From an uncultured Mycoplasma sp. (GTDB lineage: Bacteria; Bacillota_I; Bacilli_A; RF39; UBA660), in assembly GCA_902493595.1 (NCBI GenBank), contig CABUPU010000011.1:1-38577 (forward strand): a stretch of DNA of 38,577 bases, read 5' to 3'. Position numbers and translations under genes: made by a program. This document shows positions 6,732 through 14,213 of the stretch, in pieces. The notes below the pieces were generated by a model. That model did no database searches. It saw only the letters and a program-made list of their open reading frames with translations, and had not been told where the DNA came from. Each line of letters starts with the position of its first letter. Positions within the stretch are counted from its first letter, which is position 1.

Positions 6732-7088
6732 ATGTTATTAAATGAATTTGAATTAACTATTAAAAAATCTAAATTTATAGGTTTACTATATAAAATTGAT
6801 ACCGAAGAAGATATCAAAAAAATACTTAGTGATGTTAAAGGTAAGCATCCTAAAGCAAAACATTTTCCTTATGCTTACATATTAGGCACTACTGCAGGAA
6901 AAACTGATGACAAAGAACCCCATAATAGTGCTGGAATGCAAATATACAATATTTTAAATTATAATAATCTAAATAGCCATCTTTTAATAATTATAAGATA
7001 TTTTGGTGGAACTAAACTTGGAGCAAGTAATCTTTTACGAACTTATTTAGAAGTTGCAAAAAATACAGTAAAAAAAATCACAAATTAA
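6732..7088 (+). CDS. IMPACT/YigZ (UPF0029) family protein, N-terminal domain only
   Basis: This 118-residue protein carries the UPF0029 (Impact-N) domain: IKKSKFIGLL near the start, KHFPYAYILG and DDKEPHNSAGMQIYN in the middle, and LLIIIRYFGGTKLGASNLLRTY near the end. These are the conserved motifs of YigZ/YvyE. Bacterial members are usually about 200-215 aa with a second, C-terminal DUF1949 domain. Here the protein ends right after the first domain, with the stop codon inside the terminator loop, so the second domain is absent rather than cut by a visible frameshift. I use the ATG at 6732 because GAGGT sits 5 bases before it; an ATG at 6720 is possible but has no ribosome binding site. The role of YigZ-type proteins is poorly defined (ribosome- or nucleic-acid-related). 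Confidence 0.88.
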   Translation: MLLNEFELTIKKSKFIGLLYKIDTEEDIKKILSDVKGKHPKAKHFPYAYILGTTAGKTDDKEPHNSAGMQIYNILNYNNLNSHLLIIIRYFGGTKLGASNLLRTYLEVAKNTVKKITN

Positions 7089-7099
7089 TGTGATTTTTT
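7072..7099. terminator. Bidirectional terminator between IMPACT gene and surface-protein gene
   Basis: A perfect 11-bp stem (7072-7082, 7089-7099) with a 6-base loop has an A-run on one side and a T-run on the other, so it serves both convergent genes. The IMPACT stop codon lies in the loop. Confidence 0.85.
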
Positions 7100-7101
7100 A
7101 A

Positions 7102-8832
7102 TTAGTTCATTTTTTTCTTAAGTACTAATGCAGCTGCTCCTAAAAGTGCTAAACTCATAAGAGTAACTGAAGTATAAACTAAAATTCCATCAACTGTATT
7201 AGGATTTTCTACTTTATCAGTATTACCTTTAGTTTCAGTTTTTTCTGGAGTATAGAAACTAAGTTCAAATGTAGAGAAACTTTCAGTTTCAATTTCAATA
7301 TATTTTTGTCCATTCTCCTCTTTAATTTCATATTCTTTAGTATCAATTACTGTTTCACCATTTTTATGTACTACTTTTGCATGTGTAAATGTAATTTCAT
7401 TAGGAACAGCAACTTTAACTTTTATTTTACCAGTTATTGCTTCATTTGGAAGTACTTTAGATTCTTGATTAACTGTATAATATGGTTTAATATCAAGAAC
7501 TAAAACACCTTTTTCTTTATCATAAGATTTAATTTCACTAGAAATTTTAACCTCAATTAAAGTGTTTTCTAATCCTTCGATTTTTGAAGAATCAATAGCC
7601 TCTTTTAAACCTGTTACAGTATCAGTAAGTTTTGCATCAGTTAATTCTTTAGCAACTTTTTCATCTACTTTATCACTAACTTTAACTTCTGGAGCAGTAA
7701 CAACTAATTCACCTTTGTTTTCACTAACTATAGTATACATCTCGCCATCTTTAACAGCTTTTACACCTGTTACTAGTTTTACTCCATCTTTTTTAGCAAC
7801 TAATTCATCAGTAAATGAACCACCAGAAATTTCAATTTCATCAGGTTTCAACATATCAATGTTTCCATAGAATCTTCCACCTTTAACCTCAACTGGAGTT
7901 ACTAGTTTACTATTTACAACATCATCAGCATCTTCAGGTTTAGGTGCTAAGTAATGATAAATTGCATTTCCATATGCTGAATGGTATTCTCCACCATCAA
8001 TAGTAAGCTCAATATTTCCAGCATATCCATTATTTGATTCAATAGCAATTGCAGCGCCAGTGGCATTAATATCATCGCCATTATATGTACCTTTGACTTT
8101 CTCTCCAGTAGCATATATTTTAGCATTCTTAATATTAATTTTTCCGGCTTTTATACCAATTCCACCTTTTTCACCTTCGATTGTTGCTCCCTCAATATTC
8201 CATATTGCATAACCAGCTGCATATAATCCATAATGTTTACTAATAAATTTAGCAGTACTATAAATATTAATAATTGGACAATTTTTAATGTCTTGATTAT
8301 TTCCACTTATATTAAATGCAGGTTGTGGAACTTCACTAACTGATTTGAATGTTCCTTTTAAATTTACAACAACACCATGAGTAGATCCAGTTGTTACACC
8401 ATAACCACCCCAGCTAATGTATGTTCCAGAGTCGCCCTCTAAAGTTACATCTTTATCTACTGTAAGTGAAGAATAATTTGCATCATTTTGATCAACTGAA
8501 CCATAAATTGTAACTGGTGCACCTTTATGTAATGTACCGTTGATTGTTCCTTTACCTGTAAGAATTAAGTCTCCTTTATAAACTTTTAATCTCTTAGTTT
8601 GTGTTAAAATGTTATGATTATTTAAGTCAAGAGTAACTTTTTTACCATCAAGTAAAAGTATATCACTAGTTAATGTTAGGTTCTCCATTAACTTAGCCTC
8701 ACCACCATTTTTAAAGACTTCGGCAAGTTCATCTTGTGTTTTAACTTCTTTAGTTTCTGCAAAAACTATTGAGGGTAAAATTATTGCAAAAGCCATTACT
8801 AAAGTTAAAACTATTCTTTTTAGGTTTTTCAT
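7102..8832 (-). CDS. Cell-wall-anchored surface protein with NPNTVD tail
   Basis: This 576-aa secreted protein has a signal peptide (MKNLKRIVLTLVMAFAIILP, cut near VFA/ETKE). A parallel-beta/right-handed-helix-like region follows (about residues 30-370), rich in DLNNHNI, LTGKGTINGTL and WNIEGATIEG motifs. Next come an acidic linker and an Ig-like region (about 440-530). It ends with ENPNTVDG, a hydrophobic span and KKKMN. The N-terminal module (DELAEVFKNGGEAKLMENLT...VTLDLNNHNI) also occurs in the 1512-aa protein at 33729. The tail has the sortase layout (motif, membrane span, basic end) with NPNT in place of LPxTG. I place the start at 8832 because AAAGGATAGGG precedes it and the signal peptide begins there; an in-frame ATG at 8883 has no such support. 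A role in surface binding is inferred. Confidence 0.85.
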   Translation of the reverse strand: MKNLKRIVLTLVMAFAIILPSIVFAETKEVKTQDELAEVFKNGGEAKLMENLTLTSDILLLDGKKVTLDLNNHNILTQTKRLKVYKGDLILTGKGTINGTLHKGAPVTIYGSVDQNDANYSSLTVDKDVTLEGDSGTYISWGGYGVTTGSTHGVVVNLKGTFKSVSEVPQPAFNISGNNQDIKNCPIINIYSTAKFISKHYGLYAAGYAIWNIEGATIEGEKGGIGIKAGKINIKNAKIYATGEKVKGTYNGDDINATGAAIAIESNNGYAGNIELTIDGGEYHSAYGNAIYHYLAPKPEDADDVVNSKLVTPVEVKGGRFYGNIDMLKPDEIEISGGSFTDELVAKKDGVKLVTGVKAVKDGEMYTIVSENKGELVVTAPEVKVSDKVDEKVAKELTDAKLTDTVTGLKEAIDSSKIEGLENTLIEVKISSEIKSYDKEKGVLVLDIKPYYTVNQESKVLPNEAITGKIKVKVAVPNEITFTHAKVVHKNGETVIDTKEYEIKEENGQKYIEIETESFSTFELSFYTPEKTETKGNTDKVENPNTVDGILVYTSVTLMSLALLGAAALVLKKKMN

Positions 8833-8854
8833 TTTCCCTATCCTTTCTATATTC

Positions 8855-8883
8855 ATACTATCATAATTAAGTATTAATTTCAA
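8855..8883 (-). promoter_or_regulatory. Promoter of the 576-aa surface protein
   Basis: TTGAAA (8883-8878), 17-base spacer, TAGTAT (8860-8855). The predicted start lies between this element and the ATG at 8832, which fits the later start codon. Confidence 0.55.
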
Positions 8884-9002
8884 TAAATAAAACTGATAAT
8901 TTTATTCTATGTGTAAACTAATTATTAATAAATATTATTACATAACGTCATAACAAATGTTGTAAGAAATTTTATTATTATTTCAAATACAACGACTATA
9001 AA

Positions 9003-9036
9003 TAAAAAAATAACACTACGCTATTATAGTGTTATT
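9003..9036 (-). terminator. Terminator of the ruvA-ruvB-mscS operon
   Basis: A perfect 10-bp stem AATAACACTA/TAGTGTTATT (9027-9036, 9009-9018) is followed on the minus strand by a T-run. It lies 33 bases after the mscS stop codon. Confidence 0.85.
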
Positions 9037-9068
9037 CATATTTATAAATTATTAGGTTCTATATAAAT

Positions 9069-9854
9069 CTATTTTTTATTAATTACATTAATATAGTTGT
9101 AAGGTATTTCAATATTATTTTTATCAAACACTTTCTTTAAATTTTCATTTAATTTACAACTATTTTCAAAACTTTCACTAATATCTTTTCCCCATACATA
9201 ACATCTAAGTATTATTGCGGAGCTATCCCATCTTATTACTTTAACATTTATATCATAGTTTGGATCTTTATATAATTTTTTAAGTTCTTCCTTAGCAAGT
9301 TTTATGGCCTTATCTAAATCAGATGAATAAGAAATACCATATTCCATAAATGAACAATGTTTATTTTCATTATAATCATAGTTTTCAATTGTAAGGGTAT
9401 TTAAAACACTATTAGGAATAATATATCTTTGATTATTATATCCTTTTATTATAGTATGTCTCATTGATACCTCTAAAACGGTACCAGATATATCTTTTTC
9501 AAAAATATGAATTCTATCCCCTACCTCAATTGGATGAGAAAATAAAAGAGAAATACTACCAAATAGATTCTTAAGAGCTTCTTGAGCCGCTAAGCCTAAA
9601 ATAGTAGTTAATATTCCAACTGCAGAAAGTAAGGTAACAGAAAGTGATTTAAACATTTTAAATTTTGATAAACAAAGAATTACACCTATTCCAAAAATTA
9701 TAACGGTTTTAAGTCTATCAAAAAATATTAAAATAGTTTTTAAATTTTTATTACTCTTTTTATCCATTACTTTTTTAATAAACTTATCAATTAATAAATT
9801 TATTATATAACTTATTAAAAGTATTACTACAATACTTATTATTTGTTCTAACAT
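9069..9854 (-). CDS. mscS: MscS-family mechanosensitive channel
   Basis: This 261-aa small-conductance mechanosensitive channel opens under membrane tension to release solutes during osmotic downshock. Membrane spans lie at about residues 4-22 and 48-65. The pore-lining third helix and following loop read SAVGILTTILGLAAQEALKN (about 78-97). The beta domain follows with HPIEVGDRIHI, GTVLEVSMRHT and RYIIPNSVLNTLTIENY. The C-terminal alpha/beta vestibule is present (IPYNYINVINKK end). It has a compact three-span design, as in the YkuT/YggB class. It begins 12 bases after ruvB and is probably the last gene of that operon. The annotation is firm; the ion preference is not. Confidence 0.93.
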   Translation of the reverse strand: MLEQIISIVVILLISYIINLLIDKFIKKVMDKKSNKNLKTILIFFDRLKTVIIFGIGVILCLSKFKMFKSLSVTLLSAVGILTTILGLAAQEALKNLFGSISLLFSHPIEVGDRIHIFEKDISGTVLEVSMRHTIIKGYNNQRYIIPNSVLNTLTIENYDYNENKHCSFMEYGISYSSDLDKAIKLAKEELKKLYKDPNYDINVKVIRWDSSAIILRCYVWGKDISESFENSCKLNENLKKVFDKNNIEIPYNYINVINKK

Positions 9855-9866
9855 AACTTATCCTTT

Positions 9867-10868
9867 CTAAAATAAAGATTTATTATAATCAATTTTTAAA
9901 TGATCATAACTTTTTTCAGTGGCAACTCTACCACTTTTAGTTCTTTTTATAAAACCCTCTTGTAAAAGAAATGGTTCTACTACATCCTCAATTGTGGATA
10001 CTTCTTCACCAATTGATGTTGCAATAGTTTCTATTCCAACAGGCCCTCCATTAAATTTTTCAATTAAACTTTTTAAATATTCTATATCAATACTATCAAG
10101 TCCATAATCATCAACTTTTAATCTTTTTAAAGCATCTTTAGTAATATCTAAAGTTATATTTCCATTACCAAGTACTAAAGCAAAGTCAGATACTCTTTTG
10201 AAAAGTCTATTAGCAATCCTTGGAGTTTTTCTTGCTCTTTTGGCAAGTTCCAATGCTGCATCATCTTCAATAGGCATATCTAAAACTTTACTAGTTCTTT
10301 TAACAATACCCGCAAGTTCATCATCAGTATAATATTCAAGTTTATTTACAATACCAAATCTATCACGAAGTGGTGAAGTAAGATCCCCTGCCCTAGTAGT
10401 GGCTCCAACTAAAGTAAAAGGCGGTAAATCTATTTTAATACTTTTACTTTTACCTTCACTACCTATTACAAGGTCAAGTTCAAAATCTTCCATTGCAGGA
10501 TAAAGTATTTCCTCAATATATGAAGGAAGTCTATGAATTTCATCAATAAATAATACATCTCCTGGTTCAAGTGAAGAAAGTACTGCTGCAAGATCTCCTG
10601 GTTTTTCCATTGCTGGTCCTGATGTTGTTCTAATATTTGTACCCATTTCATTTGCAATAATATGTGCAAGAGTTGTTTTACCAAGTCCCGGAGGACCATA
10701 TAATAAAGTATGATCTAGTACTTGTCCTCTCATTTTAGCAGCCTTAATAAAAACATCTAAATTTTGTTTTATTTCAGTTTGTCCAACATATTCTGATAAC
10801 CTTTGCGGTCTAATATTTTCTTCGAAAACTTCCTCATTTTGTTCATTTGCATCTAATATTCTGTCCAT
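9867..10868 (-). CDS. ruvB: Holliday junction branch migration ATPase RuvB
   Basis: RuvB is the hexameric AAA+ motor that, with RuvA, drives branch migration of Holliday junctions. This 333-aa protein has the family features: the entry segment RPQRLSEYVGQ (20-30), Walker A GPPGLGKTT (58-66), Walker B VLFIDEIHRL (about 105-114), sensor 1 LVGATTRAGDL, arginine finger LRDRFG, and the C-terminal winged helix with GGPVGIETIATSIGEE and EPFLLQEGFIKRTKSGRVAT. The length is normal. Its start overlaps the end of the upstream nucleotidase gene by 26 bases, and ruvA is the next gene but one upstream, so ruvA and ruvB are split by one gene but probably share a transcript. Confidence 0.98.
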   Translation of the reverse strand: MDRILDANEQNEEVFEENIRPQRLSEYVGQTEIKQNLDVFIKAAKMRGQVLDHTLLYGPPGLGKTTLAHIIANEMGTNIRTTSGPAMEKPGDLAAVLSSLEPGDVLFIDEIHRLPSYIEEILYPAMEDFELDLVIGSEGKSKSIKIDLPPFTLVGATTRAGDLTSPLRDRFGIVNKLEYYTDDELAGIVKRTSKVLDMPIEDDAALELAKRARKTPRIANRLFKRVSDFALVLGNGNITLDITKDALKRLKVDDYGLDSIDIEYLKSLIEKFNGGPVGIETIATSIGEEVSTIEDVVEPFLLQEGFIKRTKSGRVATEKSYDHLKIDYNKSLF

Positions 10869-11367
10869 CTATTTCCCTCCTAACAAAATCTATAACTTCA
10901 TACCAATTTTTAACATCTACTCCATACTGTAATGCTTCTACATTATGATTTCTAACATCCTCAATTACTTCTAAAGTATCATCAATAACTAAATCAATTC
11001 CATATTCTTTGGCTTCTTTACCTTTAGGAAAAGCTTTAAAAATATATTTATCAAAATATAACTTATGTTTTTCTAAATACTCTTTAGTTAAGTCGATTAT
11101 TTCAGGACATCCTCCTCCTCTTGCTGTTAAAAGAGCTATTTCAATATTATTTTCTTTAAAAAATGAAAATGCTTCATAAACTCCATCAAATAAATCAAGA
11201 CTATTTGTAATATCTTTATAATATTTATAGAAAAAATCTAGCCCTTCATTTTTAGATAAATCGTGGTAACTATTTAAATTATTTCCAGGTAAATGTTTAT
11301 CTAAATATCTTTTTGATGTAACAGATGTATTTACAATTGTATTATCAAAATCAATGCCAATTCTCAT
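10843..11367 (-). CDS. HAD-superfamily 5'(3')-deoxyribonucleotidase-like phosphatase
   Basis: This 174-aa protein has the HAD motifs in order: motif I IDFDNTIVNT (residues 5-14, nucleophile D6 and acid/base D8), motif II LLTARGG (about 78-84), a basic residue within KAFPKGKEAKEYGID (motif III region), and motif IV LVIDDTLEVIEDV. This resembles the NT5C type 5'(3')-deoxyribonucleotidase family, which dephosphorylates (deoxy)nucleoside monophosphates. Substrate specificity is not visible in the sequence. It sits between ruvA (1-base gap) and ruvB (26-base overlap), so translation is likely coupled. I know of no requirement for it in recombination. The position may reflect operon economy or nucleotide clean-up during repair. 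Confidence 0.8.
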   Translation of the reverse strand: MRIGIDFDNTIVNTSVTSKRYLDKHLPGNNLNSYHDLSKNEGLDFFYKYYKDITNSLDLFDGVYEAFSFFKENNIEIALLTARGGGCPEIIDLTKEYLEKHKLYFDKYIFKAFPKGKEAKEYGIDLVIDDTLEVIEDVRNHNVEALQYGVDVKNWYEVIDFVRREIDGQNIRCK

Positions 11368-11368
11368 A

Positions 11369-11920
11369 TTACCTCAATAAAAGTTTAAGTGCCTCTTTAA
11401 CTTGCATTTCTACATTTAAAGAAGGATCAACATTTTTAATAACTTTATTAATTTCACTAGTTTTATAACCTAATCCTTGTAATACTTCAAATAAATCAGC
11501 TGTTAAGTCATCACTTACATCACCATCAAGCTCAATCTTACCTTTTAAATCAAGAATAATTTGTTTAGCAATCTTTTCACCTACTTTAGGAAATTTAGTT
11601 AAGTATAAAATATTTTCTCTATTTATAGCATCAACAATACCTTTAACACTACCTGTAGCAAAAAAACCATTAGCCATTTTAGGTCCTAATCCTTTAACAT
11701 TGATTAACTTTAAAAATAATTCTAACTCCTCCTTTGTTTTAAAACCATATAATGAGTTTTCATCCTCTCTAATATGATTATATAAATAAACTTTATATTC
11801 ACTATTTAGTTCATATGAATATGGATTAGATACAAAAACTTGATAACCAACATTATTACATTCTAAAGTAATATTATTACTATCTTGCTCAGTAACTATT
11901 CCTATTATATAACGATACAT
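11369..11920 (-). CDS. ruvA: Holliday junction DNA-binding protein RuvA
   Basis: RuvA binds the four-way junction and loads RuvB. In this 183-aa protein the N-terminal OB fold (MYRYIIGIVTEQDSNNITLE, residues 1-62) is followed by the family motif HIREDENSLYGFKTKEELELF. Two helix-hairpin-helix motifs come next (LINVKGLGPKMANGFF, FPKVGEKIAKQIILDLKGK). The C-terminal RuvB-binding three-helix domain follows after an acidic linker (EVLQGLGYKTSEINKVIKNV). The length is slightly below the usual 190-205. The start is preceded by GGAGGT, and a TATAAT box lies about 40 bases upstream. It is the first gene of ruvA-nucleotidase-ruvB-mscS. Confidence 0.97.
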   Translation of the reverse strand: MYRYIIGIVTEQDSNNITLECNNVGYQVFVSNPYSYELNSEYKVYLYNHIREDENSLYGFKTKEELELFLKLINVKGLGPKMANGFFATGSVKGIVDAINRENILYLTKFPKVGEKIAKQIILDLKGKIELDGDVSDDLTADLFEVLQGLGYKTSEINKVIKNVDPSLNVEMQVKEALKLLLR

Positions 11921-12021
11921 ATCTTTACCTCCACTATTTAATTATAAACCATTTTGGACTACATTAAAATAATAACACACTATTTTTTATAAATCAAGAA
12001 TATTTGTTCGTTAGTAAATTA

Positions 12022-12051
12022 TAAAAAAAGTATGCAATATTTACATACTTT
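12022..12051 (-). terminator. Terminator of the MoxR/VWA cassette
   Basis: An 8-bp stem AAAGTATG/CATACTTT (12044-12051, 12027-12034) with a 9-base loop is followed on the minus strand by a T-run. It is about 50 bases after the stop codon at 12101. Confidence 0.75.
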
Positions 12052-12100
12052 ATCAGTCATATTATTTATAATTCATCTATAAATTTTTCAATAAATATAC

Positions 12101-13810
12101 TTACTTAACTCTTTTTCTAACATTATCATTAAAATCGAATCCATATAACTTGTCCAATTGTTCTGGAGTAATATATATTACCTTGCCACCCTTTGGATTA
12201 ATTTTTGTTTGTCCAAAGACAATCCATATTGCATCACAAGGTATATTTGGCATCCATGCTTCACCATCAGTAAATATTATCTTATTTTCAACACGTCTTG
12301 TAAATGCATTAATTGCTACGTAAAAATCAGTACCGCCTCCACCTACAAATTTCATATTTTCTATGTCTTGTTCAGTCCTTATTTCATGAAAACCATAAAA
12401 TTTTGTATCAAAACAGCCAACCTTTACTCTAGATTGTTGTAGTATGTTTTTACACTCTCTTAAAAAATTTCTTAATAAAACATCACTAATTGAACCACTT
12501 GTGTCCAAAACAATTTCAGTTTCTGGTTTTGGTTGTTCTTCTAAATTTGGAGTTATTACACCATCTTCGATAGTGGCATTTTGATAAGACCAATCAACAT
12601 CGTATTTTATTGCTTCTCTTAGAATATATTTCCAATCAATTAAAGGCTTTGAAATGCCTATATTTTCAATTTCTCTAACATCTTCGTTAGAGGTACTACC
12701 CGCTTGAGAAGCCAATTTAGAAATTGCCTCTTTTAATTCCTCTAATTGTTTTTTCCTATCCTCTAAATTTTTTTTAAAAGCTTTCTTTTCACCCATATTT
12801 TCAAGTTCTTCTTGTTTTTTTTCAAAGTCATCTTTTTCACTGGAATTCTTATTTTTTTTATTTATTTCGTTATTCTTTTTCTCTTTATTTTGTTCTTGTT
12901 CTTTATGTTTTTTTACTGTTTCTTCCCACATACTATGTGTGTCATGACCAACATCTTTATGTTTTTTATCATCATTATTTGAATCTTTTGATTGTTTATC
13001 TGATTGCTGAGAATTTTTAGTATCACTAATATCTTGTTGTGAAGCATTTTCTTTTGAACCATTTACATCAGCACTTTGCTGATTATTTTTGCTATTTTGA
13101 CTATTATCATTTTTTTGATTATTATTGCTTTTTGAGTTATTTTGCTGAGCATTTATCTGACTATTATCCTGGTTATTACTTTGTTCTTGTGAATCTTCAC
13201 TACTTTGCGAATTTTCATTATTTTTACTATTGGAACTTATTTGATTACTGTCTTGACCATTTTGACTTTTTTCTGAGTTCTGCTTTTGAGAACCATCACC
13301 TTGCTGATCATTATTGCTATTTTGACTATTACCATTTTTTTGATTATTATTGCTTTTCGAGTTATTTTGCTGATTTTGATGTTCTTGACTATTTTGTTGA
13401 TTTTCTTGATTTTGCTGTTTTTCTTGTAATAGTTTTTCGTATAGTTGTTCAGCATCATAATTTATTGCATCTGCTATATCGACACCACCTTCTGGCATTT
13501 TTAAACCATCTCTTTTTAAAAATTGATTTATAACTCCGTCAGTTGCGATATTCCATAGATTAACATCTTTCCCTTCACTTCTTAAAATGTGGTTAAAAGC
13601 AATATGACATACTTCATGAGCGAACACAAAAGTTTGTTCTTCTTTACTTAAACAATTTAAATAATCAGGGTTATAATAAATTATCTGTCCATTAGTACCA
13701 GCTGTTCCTAAACTTTTATCTTCTTCATATTTAACATCCGCTATTACACTTCCAAAAAAAGGGTATTTTACTAACATTTTATTTTTTATTGATTTTATAT
13801 CATAGTTCAT
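12101..13810 (-). CDS. Metallopeptidase-like (DUF2201) plus VWA-like domain protein
   Basis: This 569-aa protein has two conserved ends joined by a low-complexity linker. Residues 1-115 form a zincin-like DUF2201/COG3864 domain with HEVCH (65-69) and a likely third ligand D91 (NIATDGVIN). Residues about 125-290 are an asparagine/glutamine/serine linker with an internal repeat, followed by a charged coiled coil (about 290-375). Residues about 425-569 are a VWA-like domain with an intact metal-ion-dependent adhesion site: DTSGS (D436, S438, S440), GGGGTD (T494) and FTDGE (D515). Proteins of this class are partners of MoxR-type AAA+ ATPases, and one is encoded upstream (14213-16222). A chaperone or remodelling pair with a peptidase-like effector is inferred. 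The start ATG at 13810 has a GGAGT-like site. Confidence 0.85.
   Translation of the reverse strand: MNYDIKSIKNKMLVKYPFFGSVIADVKYEEDKSLGTAGTNGQIIYYNPDYLNCLSKEEQTFVFAHEVCHIAFNHILRSEGKDVNLWNIATDGVINQFLKRDGLKMPEGGVDIADAINYDAEQLYEKLLQEKQQNQENQQNSQEHQNQQNNSKSNNNQKNGNSQNSNNDQQGDGSQKQNSEKSQNGQDSNQISSNSKNNENSQSSEDSQEQSNNQDNSQINAQQNNSKSNNNQKNDNSQNSKNNQQSADVNGSKENASQQDISDTKNSQQSDKQSKDSNNDDKKHKDVGHDTHSMWEETVKKHKEQEQNKEKKNNEINKKNKNSSEKDDFEKKQEELENMGEKKAFKKNLEDRKKQLEELKEAISKLASQAGSTSNEDVREIENIGISKPLIDWKYILREAIKYDVDWSYQNATIEDGVITPNLEEQPKPETEIVLDTSGSISDVLLRNFLRECKNILQQSRVKVGCFDTKFYGFHEIRTEQDIENMKFVGGGGTDFYVAINAFTRRVENKIIFTDGEAWMPNIPCDAIWIVFGQTKINPKGGKVIYITPEQLDKLYGFDFNDNVRKRVK
13091..13148. repeat. Direct repeat A in the Asn/Gln-rich linker gene segment
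   Basis: This is a 58-base direct repeat of 13316-13373, 225 bases apart, with 2 mismatches. It encodes the repeated QQNNSKSNNNQKN...SQNS stretch. Such repeats can expand or contract by slippage or recombination. Confidence 0.85.
13316..13373. repeat. Direct repeat B in the Asn/Gln-rich linker gene segment
   Basis: This is the partner of the repeat at 13091-13148 (56 of 58 bases identical). Confidence 0.85.
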
Positions 13811-13820
13811 AATTTACTCC

Positions 13821-14213
13821 TTATATACATGCAACTAATGAATAAATTTCATTACTTATTTTTTCTGTATTTATTTCATTAGCAGTTATAATAATTAAAC
13901 AATCTTTAGGTAGTTCAAATGTTAATATTTTTCTATATTTTAATAATTCTACAAATTTTAATTGTTCTTCTTTAGAAATAGTATCGATTTTATCAATTAC
14001 TAACATTTTATTTTTAGTTGAAGAAAGTATTTCATTTAACCATTTAGGGGGAATAAAATCCATACCCTCGTAATGACCATTTAATTCTTTAATGTCAATA
14101 TCAGCAGGTATAGTAACAGCAAAATCTAATTCATTAATAGATAAAAAATCCACTAATACGGGTGCAACATTTGATTTTAAATAAGTTAATAACATTTCTT
14201 TTTTTTCTTGCAT
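13821..14213 (-). CDS. Small AAA-like protein lacking a P-loop
   Basis: The 130-residue product shows a Walker-B-like strand, KMLVIDKID (69-77), and a sensor-1-like strand, LIIITANE (106-113), spaced as in AAA+ proteins. It has no GxxxxGK[ST] P-loop and no arginine finger. It therefore resembles a shortened, inactive AAA+ core; this is my reading of the pattern, not a recognised family. Its start codon shares one base with the stop of the MoxR gene, and its stop is 10 bases before the metallopeptidase-VWA gene, so the three are translationally linked and probably form one complex. A regulator or adaptor role is inferred from context. Confidence 0.7.
   Translation of the reverse strand: MQEKKEMLLTYLKSNVAPVLVDFLSINELDFAVTIPADIDIKELNGHYEGMDFIPPKWLNEILSSTKNKMLVIDKIDTISKEEQLKFVELLKYRKILTFELPKDCLIIITANEINTEKISNEIYSLVACI

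Noticed and set aside
7306..7870. Plus-strand frames opposite the 576-aa surface protein gene
   Set aside because: Serine/threonine- or phenylalanine-rich complements of a repetitive beta protein, without start signals.
13039..13533. 164-codon plus-strand frame rich in Tyr, Phe, His and Asp
   Set aside because: It is the complement of the Asn/Gln/Ser repeat linker; the composition is a by-product of that repeat.
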